A stretch of DNA of 64,000 bases from Acanthococcus lagerstroemiae (GCA_031841125.1 CM063108.1:50366122-50430121), one strand, 5' to 3'; counted from the first letter of the stretch, positions 44,961 through 57,279 are shown. The notes: generated by a model not told the origin, from the letters alone. A program made the numbers and translations.

Positions 44961-46386
44961 TTACAGTAACTTCAGCCTCATCGCAGACTTGTGTTTACAC
45001 TTGTTTTCTCTACTGCCTGAAAATCAGTTTTAAGCGGGAGGCAACAAAATGGACAGGAAAGACTTGTTTCATGTACGACTGGTATTTAAACCTGGACCAT
45101 AAAAAGGGATGCATCAAACCAATTTGGTGATAGAGCCTTGGCTAAGTCTCATTGAGACTCGATAATATCCACTATAAGATATACTGGGCAAAATGCTTTC
45201 GGAGGTCTTAGCTCAGTTGCATGATTTTTTTAGATCTTCAGGCCAAACATCGAACGCCAACGTGTTCTGTCAAAAAGGGTTTTGAACATAGCATGGACAT
45301 CTCAAGAAACCAAAAGCCAACAGTAAAGCCAGTCTAGGTATTAGAGCCACAGCTTCAATTCAAAACTGTCGTTTTCTCTACACACTCAAAGTGCACAATG
45401 AGGGGTCCCTCATTCACGGTGTCTACCAGTTCTCCAAATCCACTCAAGACATCACAGTTCAAGAAAAGACACCCAGTCCCCCAAAAGTCTTTTCCATTTT
45501 GATAAGAGGTCCCCCAAAAATAAAGTGTGACATTTTTGTAAAATTATAACTTTCATATATTATTTTGGATATATTTATGGATATTTTCAGTTTTGTAAGT
45601 TCACATGGTAGATTGTTCTTGCTGAAAAGGTATCCCCATTTTGAATTAAATTGATAGAATCATTAGTTAGGTACTATATTCATTTATGTTGTGGTTACTT
45701 TTTACTCATTTCTATGAACCAAATTGTGTTAAGAATCAAAAATGATTTAAATCATAATAATTTTTGTGCGGTATGTCCTAGGATATCAGTCTCTTAACTT
45801 GCAGAGTTTTTCTGAAACAGTCTCCAGCATCTCTAAATTTTTCTTCTTTTCTGACTTAAGACCCTTCTTAATATTTTATAGTTTCGTAGGTGTGCATAAA
45901 TCTGGGCTAACTTGTTCACAATACGATAACTTTTGGAGGCAAGTCGGTATGGGTTTTATGTGCACCTACAGGGCTGTATTTCTAGACGGAGTTCGCCGTG
46001 GAAACGAAAAAAATATAGGGAGTTATGAAGTTCATCCGAAAAACTTTGCACATTTAAGGGCCACCCTGATGCACCTTATACATATTTAGGATTGCAAAAC
46101 CAAATGGAAGTTGGAGTAATAGTTGTTCAGACATCGCGCTGTGTCTCAAACCTCTACTCTGGCTAGCGCGAACGAAAATAATTAAACCGTAATCAGTTAG
46201 AATGAGTTCAATTACTAAACAAATCTTTATTGGCCAACTTGGGAGGGGGGGGGGGATCCCGCATTTGACAGATTTCTTGACATAAGTGTACCCCTTCCTG
46301 ATGCTAGGAAATTCATGTTTTGTTAGAAATGCATAACTTCGAAGTCCCCCTGCAGTTGACAGAAATGAGATTCTGAGAAATTATGT
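44961..46386. other. No recognisable gene
   Basis: AT-rich with one G-run (about 46246-46256). The frame at 45766-46089 starts at a non-ATG codon and shows no motif. Confidence 0.4.
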
Positions 46387-46831
46387 ACCCCACCAACCAA
46401 ATTTCAACCCTCTCGGGGGGGAAGAGGGGGGTAGCACCAAGTTGACAGTTCAATGTCTTGAAAGGCTGACGGAGCCGTAGTGTAGTAAAATGGAAATAAC
46501 CTACCATCGCTACACAATTCCTGGAATCCGCCCTTTCGAGCATTACTTCAGAAACGTCAGGGAGGCTGTTAGGGCTATCTTAGCCCTCTTCCCTTCTGGC
46601 CGAAAAACCGGCCTAGGTCGAAAATTCTGGCGAGTCGCTACGTGGGTTCGAACTCGGGACCTCCGGATTCTGAGACCAAACGCGCTATCCACTCGGCCAA
46701 CCAGACCACCCCACCAACCAAATTTCAACCCTGTCGGGAGGGGGAAGAGGGGGGTAGCACCAAGTTGACAGTTCAATGTCTTGAAAGGCTGACGGAACCG
46801 TAGTGTAGTAAAATGGAAATAACCTACCATC
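46387..46831. repeat. SINE flanked by about 122-bp direct repeats
   Basis: 46387-46508 and 46708-46831 are near-identical (start ACCCCACCAACCAAATTTCA, end ATAACCTACCATC); they differ by a small indel in the G-rich part and a few substitutions. The 199 bases between them are a SINE on the minus strand. Ordinary SINE target duplications are 5-20 bp. Confidence 0.9.
46509..46707 (-). mobile_element. tRNA-derived SINE, copy 2
   Basis: Read on the minus strand it begins with a tRNA-like head (box A TTGGCCGAGTGG near 46701-46690; box B-like GAGTTCGAACC near 46657-46647) and continues with the body shared with 47411-47640 (CCTAGGCCGG; AGGGCTAAGATAGCCCTAAC; AATGCTCGAAAGGGCGGATT). It ends at CCAGG without the GCTCGGGTTGAGAGG and A-rich tail of the other copy. 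Pol III would transcribe an intact copy from boxes A and B. Confidence 0.85.
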
Positions 46832-47410
46832 AATACTACACAATAATTGTCACACTATTAAGAACTTTATCCTGGTAAGAGCGGTAATGAAGGAGGCTGT
46901 GTCATGCCTTTCTATTGAATGTAATAGCCGGGTTAGTTTTTCCAGTATCTCATGAGTTACTGCAGTGTGCTGTGGTGGGTGTATTTCATATCTTGCCTTT
47001 CTATTGGTTGACATGATCTGAATTGTTTCTCCAATGTTGTTATTAAAAAGTGGTTGCTTGATGTGTTCATTAAATTGTCGGCTAGTCTCATTCCTGTCTC
47101 GATCATTTTCATCTGTTCCAATTTTCACATTCTTGAGTTATTTTTTTATTGTTAGCATTTCAAATCGTCAGGCAGGTTTCTGTTATCATACTGGACTAAC
47201 AGAATAGACCACAACGACCCCTAAAAAAACAGAACACAACACATCCACCGGAGCAAACTTCTGTGACTCGTCAGATATTGAACAAATCGAGTTGATTTTA
47301 CAGCCAATAGGGAGAAACGAAACAGCATATTCACCATACGCTATTACCCTCACAGTATCAAGTGGAATGTACACATAACTTGAAGATCCTTGATATTAAA
47401 ATACATGCAG
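46832..47410. other. No recognisable gene
   Basis: Minus-strand frames at 47128-46850 and 47374-47186 are open but show no motif; the first has a somewhat protein-like composition (HEILEKLTRLLHSIERHD) and may be element-derived. Confidence 0.25.
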
Positions 47411-47640
47411 GGGTCTGGTTGGCCGAGCGGATAGCACGCTGGTCTGGGAATCCGGAGGTCCCGGGTTCGAGTCCACGTAGCAACTCGCTACATTTCGACC
47501 TAGGCTGGTTTTTCAGCAAGACGAGAAGAGGGCTAAGGCAGCCCTAACAGCCTCCCCGACGTCTCTGAAGTAATGCTCGAAAGGGCGGATTCCAGGGCTC
47601 GGGTTGAGAGGAAAAATTAGAAAGAAAAAAAGAGTAAAAC
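47411..47640 (+). mobile_element. tRNA-derived SINE, copy 3, full-length
   Basis: The head GGGTCTGGTTGGCCGAGCGG contains box A (47420-47430, TGGCCGAGCGG) and box B (47464-47474, GGTTCGAGTCC, a perfect consensus match), 33 bases apart. A body of about 110 bases ends in GGGCTCGGGTTGAGAGG and an A-rich tail (AAAAATTAGAAAGAAAAAAA). The tRNA identity of the head is not resolved. The same family gives the truncated copy at 5275-5366 and the copy at 46509-46707. Confidence 0.88.
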
Positions 47641-49997
47641 ACATGTAAAGCACTGATGATCGGCTGACTCTCGTCAGTAAATACATCTGCTGGTTTTTCA
47701 AGATTTACGCGAGACTTATTTCAGTCCAGAGACCGCAGCAAAGGCATTCGAAATTAAAGAAACGAGCGAGTATAGAGAAAGCGCGTGTATACATGGAATG
47801 ATACAAACAGATCTGCGAGAGTGCTAAGCAAAAACTGAGTCTACGCTAAACAGATGTTCTACCTAGCCGATCGAGGGAGAAACAGGAGAGTGAGTCATGA
47901 GCATAAGAAGACGGGGAACGTAGTTTTCAAAAGATCACATATTCGAAGAACGGGAATGCAGGAGACAAAAGACGTTTGTTGAACGCTTGCATCATGCTCT
48001 GCAGAAACCAGCCAGGCAGGACAATTCACAGGATGTATAACAAATTTGAAAATTAAAAATATTAGACTTTCATAGGACTATTTTCGGGCTTTTTACATGC
48101 TCAAAAATTAAGTTTGCAAGACACATAATGATCAAAGTTGAGTTTTCGACAACAGTACATAAATATTATCCCCATTTTTCAATTTTTATTGAATCTATAT
48201 TAAAATTATTGAACTTTTATTGGACTTATTGGACCATTTTCCAAATACTGGACTTTTACTGGACTTATTGGCCGGGCAGAAACCCTGATTTATACAAAAA
48301 TATACATTCGAGAAGAGAGGGTCGCCGCAGATCCACTACGAAAGTGAAACATGTTTTTTTATTTTCAGGCTATAAATTTTCAGTAATAACTTCAGTATGA
48401 ATTCAGTTCTCATTTCGCCTCAGACAAGCTGGAGATTTTGAAGCTTTCTCCATAAGCTAGGAGAACGAGGGTCAGATTACAGTATCATTTCAAGCTCTTA
48501 TCAGCCAATCTGGATAGTTTTCATTCTTTCATACATAGTTAGACACAGCCAGAACACGCAACTTCACAAGACGCTCTCAAAACAAATTTATAGCGCAAAC
48601 GCGTTTAATAAGAGGTACTAACCTAACATCGCACTCGAATATTAATAACGCAACCCCGAAGATGCGACTACAATGTTCAGAACCATGTGGGTCTAATTAC
48701 CACGCTGATTATAACTTTTACCGAAGTTTCATACGTAATTGAAATCACTATCACGTTGGCAGCGAAGGGTTCAAAAACCAATTCTGCAAGACGTTTAAGA
48801 CTGTCGGATTTACACCCCATACACCTATTATCCACTCAGTACCCACACGGAAGGATGAAAAGAAAATCATTTCGAAAAGCTGGCACACTGTGGCCGATAT
48901 GAAAGTCGGCGTGTCGAAGAACACTACGCCGCGCAATTTAAAAAGGAATCTCGCACTGTTCGGCGATTGGATTATACCTCATACCTCTACCTTACAACCT
49001 GATCGAGCATTTCACTCACGAAGTTTTTTCCACTCTCTGTGTTTTCCACCGCACAGTCAATTTCGCCTTATTCAAAAGCTTCCCGAAAGTTTGTTTCCCC
49101 CATCCCTCCGAGGACGCGCTCGGCGCTCCACGAGATTACATCATTGGGCCGCTTTCAAGGATCCCCGAGCGTCCCGTCTCACCTTCCCAATCGAAATAAT
49201 TTTTCATTTCCCAATTCGTATCTTCATTCGGGGGGCACGACCACGACGTTCATTTGTTTAAAATAAATTCCGCTAATATCGGACGCAACCTCGACGATAT
49301 CAAGTCTCTCGAGGCTGCCGGAGCTGGCGCGGTAAAACGTAAACCGTTATTGAATTCTCCCAAATCGAATTTGGGAGACGATATTTTAACATTAACCTCG
49401 ATTTTAAAGTGTCTCGGCGATAATTTTTTCTTCTCGCGCAATCCGAAAATCTCTATCTATTCAACCGGAAACCGGCGTTTATTTTCCTCCCCTTTCTTTT
49501 TGTCGCGAAAGTAACACTCATTTTTTGCTTCTAAATGGCTCGATTTCACGATATTAAGCTGTATCGGGGTTTTTCGTCTTCTTTATTTCCCTTTAATTTA
49601 CTTAAGTTTCTTCTTTTTCTCTTCGTAGGTAGAACGTGGAAATGTTACGCTCTAATGATGGGTTTCGAGAAATAATATTTTAGTACATACAGGGCGGCAC
49701 GGCAGCCACTCAATTTTTTTCCGCCAAAATAATTGAAAAGGTGACTAAAATTACCAAAACAGTGACCATTATCAGACTAACATGCTACTTTGTTCACCGA
49801 CTTATTAAAAATACTATATATTATACAGTAGTAGGCACATCTATGGAAAAAAATGATGCAAATTAGTTTCTGTAAGGTTTCTTCTTCTGTAGTTTCTTCT
49901 TCTCTCACCTCAAAAATGAATTGAAGAAAACAATTAGGGAAACAACTTCATCACGATGAACAAAACGAAGTACCAACAGACAACGTAAACCTCAATA
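47641..49997. other. No gene recognised; one MITE end at about 48180-48292
   Basis: The stretch ending TTATTGGCCGGGCAGAAACC then CTG at 48292 carries repeated ATTGGACTTATTGGACC-like motifs. Read on the other strand it starts CAGGGTTTCTGCCCGGCC, as hAT-type MITEs do. No partner left end was found. The remainder, including frames at 48890-49514, has no motif. Confidence 0.35.
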
Positions 49998-51426
49998 ATT
50001 AATACAAGGGTTGGGCAAGATTTAAATCCTCAGAGATTTTAAATCCAAATTTCCAAAAATCCTGATTTTGGATTTCACATCCTTTTTCAAAAATAATTTC
50101 GCATTTCGCATTCAGCTCCTAATTATGAGCAAAGGACTTGCATTTTGATGTTTCCAAAAATAATTAAAATTCAGATCCAAAATTAGGGTGCTTGCAGTGC
50201 TACGCTGCGGCAAACTCCCTAAAAATCCTCATTCATAAAATTTAACAATTCATCATTAACCTATTTGTATCTTGAAAATCAAACCTTACATAGTGACAGT
50301 TTTACATACTTTTTGTTGTCGTATACTGCGAACGCGAAGGAAGTTCATTTGGTAATACTTGGTAAGAAGTTAGAACGCAGCACGCTAGGGCCTAAAAATG
50401 TCTATCTTTCACTGATAATTAGACGCTGTTAAGAAAAAACCACCCAAGCGACAAAATCTGTTTTTTGAGATAATATAATATTAAAAGCCAATGAATAATG
50501 CAGGTTTATGGATGCACACCGGGCGAAATCGTGATTCTAGGCGGCCAAAACCTAACTACACGACTTTTTCAATGTTTTCTTGGTTCCAAGTCAAAATTTT
50601 ACATTCACGTGTACGTAGAAACACTTCCTTTCCTTCCAGTGGTCAGTCCCTATATACAGGGTGTCCTCTTGGTCCTCTTTACAAGCAATATACAGGGTGT
50701 CACAACTTGATTCTAAAATCCAACAAGTTTAGATAGAACTCGTTTAAATGGATGATTGTTTTGTACAACTTCACTTCCTTGTGATCAATATTACTTGATT
50801 CATCAAAAGATTGCCAACATTTTAGCTAAGAGAAAAAATATGTTTGATACGGTCACTTTAGACTGAATAACAACTTGCATATTTTAAAACCTGAGCAGGA
50901 ATATAGCGTTGGACGAATCAGTACAAAAAAACAAGAATTTGATCATAAGATACAAAAAGGACTTTAATTTACAACATAATTTTCATATCAATATCTCAAT
51001 ATAGCTATAGAAATCTGAAAGATTGTTCCAAAATTAAAACTGAAGCAAAAACTGCGTAGGTAATCATTACATTTTAATAATTAGAGATTACTTTTTCACC
51101 TTAACTACTTTGAGTAGGCTACCCAATACCCTTAAAAAATATATTAGTTTCGTTTTATTTGCAAAACAAAGGGCGGAACTGGAACTGTTAGGGTTCAATC
51201 GACTCCAAATAAAAATCAAAACAAAACCAGAACTAAAAACTAAGTTCTGAGGAACTTGTCTTATTTACATTTAATCAAAAAGAACGCACAAATCTTCTAA
51301 TCCAAGGTGAATAGAATCAAACACGAAAGGTGAACGAACAAATAACGAGAACTGAGAACCTAGTCCTCAGTTTTGCCATGTTGATAAGAGGAAACCCAAG
51401 TAGAGATATCCGTGATACCACAATAC

Positions 51427-52558
51427 CAGGAACGCACACGTAGAGTTTTTCCTTCAGGCGGGGGTAAAATTGTGAAAGCCCCAAATACCTCAACTCAGAA
51501 TTCCCAAGTATCGAAGCAATAAAAAAAAAAAACTTTGTGACTTGTTGGATTTTTCCAACTTCTCAACTCAATTCCCAAGTATCAAAACAAAAAATAAATA
51601 AATACTGCTTTTGCTAAGCAGTACCAACTTTTCGGCCGAAATGTTTAAGGCCGAAACTTTTAAAAAAACGCAACTCTCGACAAGGAATAATATTAAAATA
51701 AAAAATTTCCATAGAAATTTTTATTAACAACACGACTGTACACTGCAGTCGTGCTGAGCGACTCGTAAGTCACCTCGCGCTTCTTATTCTGACCTTAAAT
51801 TGAGGAAACTCATGAACGACTCGACCGATCATCATCAAAATTTCACCGGCACAATTATTTCAATTACTTTTCCATAATATATCAAAATTTGGAATCAATT
51901 GATTCAATAGTTTCTGAGATTTTCGTGCCACAAAATTTATCCGTGCATATACTCGTATTATACATTTCGGTTACAATATAAGGAAACATGCAGGGACGTG
52001 CCGATAGGGGGCAGGGGGCAACTTACACCCCTTTAGAATTTTTCACTCCGCAGTTGAGAAAATTTACCAGTTCAGTCAAACTCGCTGGGAAAATCGAACA
52101 AGTTAAAAATTTTTTTTTTTGCTTTGATACTTAGGACTTTAGAGTTGAGTCAGTTGAGAAAATTCAACAGGTCAAAAGTTGTTGTCTTTTTTTTTTGGTT
52201 TTGATACTTGGGAATTCTGAGTTGATACAGTTGGGACTCTCACAATTTTTACTCCCCCCCCCCCCAGGAAAAACTCTTCAGTACGCCCCTGGAAGCATGA
52301 AATTCAGCCACTATTACAGTTGCTATCAACACATTCTGAAATGAAATGAAAAAAAAAACATTGCCCCCACCTCATCGTGACAACTGTGACGTGTATACTC
52401 GTAATACCTCCCTTTCCTTCAAAAAGTCGGTACAAAAAGCAAAAAAATGGTTTGACTCTTTGGATTTTACCAACTCCGCCTGACTAAAACGGTTAATTTT
52501 CCCAACTGCTGAGGAATAAATTTCTAGGGGGAGTCCCCCCCCCATCGGTACGTCCCTG
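51427..52558. mobile_element. Inner hAT-like element, 8-bp duplication CACAATAC
   Basis: The left end CAGGAACGCACACGTAGAG and the inverted right end CAGGGACGTACCGATGGG share CAGGRACGYAC-type termini. CACAATAC flanks both sides (51419-51426 and 52559-52566). It is itself interrupted by the element at 51991-52291. Subterminal segments repeat a TTTTGATACTTGGGAATT-like theme in both orientations. No coding sequence is recognised. Confidence 0.8.
51991..52291. mobile_element. Innermost hAT-like MITE, 301 bp, duplication GAARCATG
   Basis: The left end CAGGGACGTGCCGATAGGGG and the right end AGTACGCCCCTG (inverted: CAGGGGCGTACT) are hAT-like. The flanking octamers GAAACATG (51983-51990) and GAAGCATG (52292-52299) match at 7 of 8. 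It lies inside 51427-52558 and resembles its host's ends, so both probably belong to one family. Confidence 0.75.
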
Positions 52559-53754
52559 CACAATACACTGGATACGCGCATAACACAACGGCGCACATTG
52601 CACATCTCATGCGTGACCCTCTACATTAAAACCCACTTAGGTGAGTCAAAACCGGTTTTTTCTGGAATTTCAATTAAAGTCCCCCCCCCCACAATGGTTT
52701 CTCCTTAAATTTTCTCGTGCTTGTTACCTAATCCACTCGGAACTCGCGGCAAATAATTGAGTTATGTTCTTATACTAACTATGCAGCTTGATTTGAACAC
52801 AAAGAGCACAGTCCGCTGCATGTAAGTGGTTTCTGACACACTAGGAGGGTCTTAACATACATATTATGGTTTTGCAGCGTTTTATAACTTCTCATAAAAT
52901 TGGACAAGTCTTTCGTGAAAGAACACGTCTCCTGCATTTCCAAACACCCAAAAAGTGAAAATTGATTTTTTGACGCACTAGGTGGGTTTTAAGACAGAGG
53001 TCTTGCTGCATTCCACATGTTCTGCACTATTTCCTCGTTTTCTCTGAAGGTCGCAAACGGTCGCAGCCGAATGATGGTAGGATCATTGGATGAATGTTCA
53101 AAGAATAAACCTTATTTGGTATATTTTCGGATCGAGTTGGATCAGGATTTTTCCAGTCCATAAAGACAAGGTATTTGGTAGGGCACAATGGACAGTGATG
53201 TTGAACTTAATATTTATTTTGAGGTTAAAAACGTGAAGTTTATTTTACAACGAACTCATTCAGATTGAACTGTATTTATCAAGGAATAAAAATAAAAACA
53301 AAAAAATTCCACATCAAATTCTGGCTTTAATGTCGTCATTTGAAACTACCCTTCATTTCATCATCTTTTGAAACAGTGTACTTGAATTTTGAAATGTTCA
53401 AATTGATATCCAGCTCTGCATTCAAATAATATCTTTGGGGAGATAAGTTGTGCTGTCTCTAGGTCATCAGACATTGAAGAATAATTATTTCCACCATTTA
53501 TGTACATTTGGCTCGCTTCGTTTTATGGAGTTTTGGTCGCCTAAAACCAGCATTTCGCCCAGTGTGGGACGTAGCGTTTACTGAAAAGCTTTTTTCAACG
53601 TGGATACAGATTTTTGTATCGGGAGCCCAATTTTAAAAATTTTTACTTTTTATGCTCTTTCCAACGATACTAATATCTCATTTTGTCAACAAATGTCGCT
53701 TGGGCGGTTTTTGCGTAACAGCGCCCAATTAGCATTTTAATGCCGAGCTACAGA

Positions 53755-53918
53755 CAAGGCTGCTTAGCCAATCTGAAGGGCTAAAAATTTAGCTAGAAGT
53801 TAACGTTTCCAAACGATTGGCTTTGGCTAACAGCTAACGTGATCTCATTAGCTAGCTAATTTTGAGCCAAAATCAATCGGCTAACGGTTAAAAGCATCGG
53901 CTAAGCTAAGCAGCCCTG
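53755..53918. mobile_element. hAT-like MITE, 164 bp, duplication GCKACAGA
   Basis: The ends CAAGGCTGCTTAGCC and (inverted) CAGGGCTGCTTAGCTTAGCC are inverted repeats. The flanking octamers GCTACAGA (53747-53754) and GCGACAGA (53919-53926) match at 7 of 8. The interior is a GGCTAA-rich near-palindrome. Confidence 0.8.
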
Positions 53919-54383
53919 GCGACAGACAATAGAAGTAGTATGCGAATGTCCTTAGCTATTGGTAGATTGAAAACTGCGTGGATGCTTACAGCTGAGTTAC
54001 TGAAATTTAGAAGTCAAAATTCATACTATTGGACTTTGGATTTAAAATACCAATTTTTCTGAAAATTGAGAGAATTTTGGATTTGAAATTCTTTTTTAAA
54101 AAGTATTTAAGACTTTGAATTCAAATCCTTTTTTTTAACCTACATTTTAGATTTAAATCTTGGGAGTTCCTGGATTTTGCCCATCCCTGATTAATACTAT
54201 AAAATAATAGATGACATCAAATCACTGGGGGAAAAACACTCACCAAAAAAATTGAGAAATAGTTAATAAAAAATATATGGAAAAAGTAAAGCAATAAGCT
54301 ATTCAACAAAGTTTCAAATTAACACTTGGCGCCATATTTTGGTTTGTAATGTGAAAATTACTTAAATTTTAATCACATTCAGT

Positions 54384-55324
54384 TCAACAGCCGAAAGTCA
54401 GCCAAATTTTCTCGAACAGCCGAAAGCCACAAGCCGAAGCTGACATTTTCGGCTGCAATACACTGGCTGATCAGTAGGTACGACAATTTTTGATAGAGAG
54501 CGCTACTAAGTTACTAAGCGAAGTATTGCAGCCAGAGATGACACGCAGAATATAAATTGAAACATACACGTAAATTCTACATATTATGTTCTACACGACG
54601 CAGATTATCTCTAATTGAACGTAGAATATGTAGAATAATTTGTTGAAAACAAAGGTATCTCTTTTCTTTGCTTGAAAAATGAAAATACTGATTACATACT
54701 ACTGATTATGACTAGTAAAAACGTGGAGAAAAGTGAAGTGAACTGAGCAAGTGACTGACAGCGTGGCAGGAATCCATTCGTAAGAAATCCAGAATATCCA
54801 GAAAGAACAATTTTTGCATACTTGGTTTTGTTTCAAAATTTGCGTTTCGTGTCCTGAATCCTGATTCTTGAAAGTATACCTAGATGGGATTTCACCTCAG
54901 AAATGGTATTTTACACGCAGAATTCAATATTCTACTTTCTCCAGGTAGAATATGTAAAATATGTAGAAAATGTATATACATGTAGAAGATGTAGAATATA
55001 AGTACCATTTGGAAAATAATGGTATTTTATAAGAAAATTTGGAAATTTTCGTTTAGGCCTACACCAAAATTATCAAACAGAATTCGTAGACCCGAACTTA
55101 AAAAGAAAAGAAAACTGTACCGATTGCAGCCGAAAAATTGAGCTTCGGCTTTTGGCTTACACTTTTTGACCTTGAGAAAATATACGGCTTAATACAGCTT
55201 TCAGCTGTTGTCATATAGTTTTTCTGGATTACAAAAAGTTGACTTTTGGCTTTTGACTTTTTGATGGAAAATTTGGCTGAGTACGGCTTTTAGCTTCCGG
55301 CTTTTGCGTGGTTGCAATCCACTG
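54384..55324. repeat. Two inverted related MITE-like copies rich in GGCTTTTGGC motifs
   Basis: 54384-54476, read on the minus strand, begins CAGTGTATTGCAGCCGAAAA. 55118-55324 contains GATTGCAGCCGAAAAATTGA at its left and, read inverted from the right, CAGTGGATTGCAACCACGC. They share the AGCCGAAGCT/AGCTTCGGCT core. The sequence between (54540-54990) is rich in GTAGAAT/ATTCTAC palindromic motifs. Probably non-autonomous hAT-like elements; target duplications were not resolved. Confidence 0.45.
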
Positions 55325-55957
55325 TTATTAAGTACTATTTGGATTCTAATTATTTATTTTATTATCTTTTGAAAATATTCAACACGCTGGCTTCAAATTG
55401 TTCTAACTTTCAGAATTCCTCGACAGAATTTTAAAGAAAAAATGTGGCTTGTTACATAATAAGTGACTTGAGTGACCAAATTTCTGAGATGTGACCCAAG
55501 GTGACACATGGTGACAAAAGGTTGAAAAGTGACCAAATGGCCGCCCAGTACATACGAAAGAGTCGATCCACCAATCCGAAACAGTTTTCCAATTTTCCGG
55601 AACTGTGATTGACAAACACCGATATCCTGATTCAACTCCGCTGAAAATTGTAATGAATCTAGCAAGCTAACAACCGTATGCGTGGCACCAGAATTTTTTC
55701 TCAAATTAGGCATCTCTTGTTTACCCAGTCTTGCTTCAACAATAAATTTAATATTGTTTGAATCTCATCTCTCTGGGGAGGGGCATTTGTCCTCTATTTC
55801 GCCCCCTTCCAGTAACCATGCCAATGCCAACAACCCGAAGGGAAGAGAGATAGCAGGTCAAACATTCCAACGAATAGCATACACAAGGTAGCCTCCATAA
55901 TCATAATACCAATTCTGTCACATGAACGGACAACAGAAAAGTGCAAATTATAGTGAA
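55325..55957. other. No recognisable gene
   Basis: A minus-strand frame (55713-55393) is open for 106 codons but shows no motif. Confidence 0.35.
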
Positions 55958-56876
55958 GTGCCAAATGTTGATCTACCCCTGCTGCCCCCTATATCAGTAC
56001 TGCACCCCAAAATCGCAATTAATAATAAATTTCAACCTTGTCACTTTTCTCAGCTGAACTTTTCTTTAATTTAGCCAGTGTTGACGCACAGGGATTTCAA
56101 AACACGTCCAAGAAACAACATTTGACACCCGATGTCAAACGTTGATCCCTTGATGGATTTCAATCTCAAGCTGATAACATTTACTTAGACACTGAAACAT
56201 TTCATACATTTCGATCCGGATAGTACAATGAAAAATAGTTTCTTTTCCAGACACATTTAAAAAATATATCAAATGTTGATCTGGTCAACATACCTAGATT
56301 AACATTCAGCACTCAAAAGTATGAAATTTTTTTACCAAAGTTGATCGGTGTTCAAATTAATGTTGTTCCTTTTTCGAACCCCGAAATCTTAAACGTTGAC
56401 ACCGGAAACATGAATTATATCAATAACACTGGTAAGTTAGCTCATAAAAGCTGCAAATTTTTGGAAAACATCGAACTGCAACACGTTTTATTATTTTATT
56501 ATTTTTCTCACTCGTATTCATGTGACCCGCAAAGAGCCAGTTCAAAGAACACACTTCAAAATCTTCCAATGGAACTACTTCATTTGAACCCATATCGAAA
56601 TTCAAGTAATTACCATTTCGATATTTCCCAATTACTTTTTCCTAGATTCGAAAACTGTTGAATTTTAGCACATTTTTCAATACAGGAACTTCAAAAGTAT
56701 CACGTGGTAACAACAAAAAACATGTTTTCACAGCCAAAACTATATATATAGAACGATAGGTGACAGTTCACTTTATATGATTCATCACAAAAAAAAATTG
56801 GAGCGCTCCTACGAAAATTTATGTAACCGTGAAAAAAGGATCAACAATCGATATCTAGATCAACATTCGGCACTTT
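55953..56876. mobile_element. Probable non-autonomous TIR element with TGTTGATC subterminal repeats
   Basis: GTGAAGTGCCAAATGTTGAT at 55954 pairs with the inverted right end GTAAAGTGCCGAATGTTGAT ending near 56876. Internal copies of AAATGTTGATC, AAACGTTGATC and GATCAACAT recur on both strands (for example about 56132, 56268, 56839). No target duplication or transposase is identified. Confidence 0.5.
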
Positions 56877-57279
56877 ACCTTATGTCGAACGACACATTTT
56901 CTCTTGTTTAGTGACAGACCTAGGAAGCAATCCAGGGAGGACCGGGGCCAGGAGTGCGGTGTCTGAGGAGCCAACTAGTATATGAGTGCATCGCCACACA
57001 CTCCACCAAACATAATCGTGGGAGGACAATTCAGAAGTATAAGGATACAATAGTGTGCCCCCCCCCACCGGAATAAGTTCATATTTTTTTGTCCTTGCAA
57101 AGATACTTTAACGAGTCTATAGGAAATATGTACTGAACAGTCCTGAACGACTTTTCTTACTGACGTTGAAAATGAAAGTATCTTCCAAAGTATGCAGTCA
57201 AAATTTTGTCAACTTACTGGATTCTCGACTAGGCGACAATTTTTAGAGAATTACATAATATCCAATTTCTGACTTATAA
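56877..57279. other. No recognisable gene
   Basis: AT-rich with a C-run at about 57058-57066. Confidence 0.4.

Larger units (their letters stand above)
50006..54189. mobile_element. Outer hAT-like non-autonomous element, 8-bp duplication ATTAATAC
   Basis: The left end AAGGGTTGGGCAAGATTTAA and the right end, read inverted, CAGGGATGGGCAAAATCCAG are imperfect inverted repeats with further subterminal similarity (GATTTAAATC). ATTAATAC occurs directly before (49998-50005) and directly after (54190-54197). An 8-bp duplication with CAGGG-type ends is the hAT signature. The 4184 bp contain no recognisable transposase; three further hAT-like elements are inside. Confidence 0.8.

Noticed and set aside
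46387..46831. Pair of short LTRs around an internal region
   Set aside because: The 122-bp repeats lack TG..CA ends and the interior is a SINE with Pol III boxes.
47411..47485. Functional tRNA gene
   Set aside because: Box A and B are good, but the head runs straight into a SINE body with an A-rich tail, no terminator T-run follows the acceptor position, and a second copy with the same body exists at 46509-46707.
50652..50702. Complete small transposon with TATACAGGGTGTC ends
   Set aside because: The two copies of the motif are in the same orientation, 38 bases apart, so they are not inverted termini of one element.
55393..55713. Minus-strand 106-codon gene
   Set aside because: No homology-like motif; lies between MITE-like repeats in AT-rich DNA.
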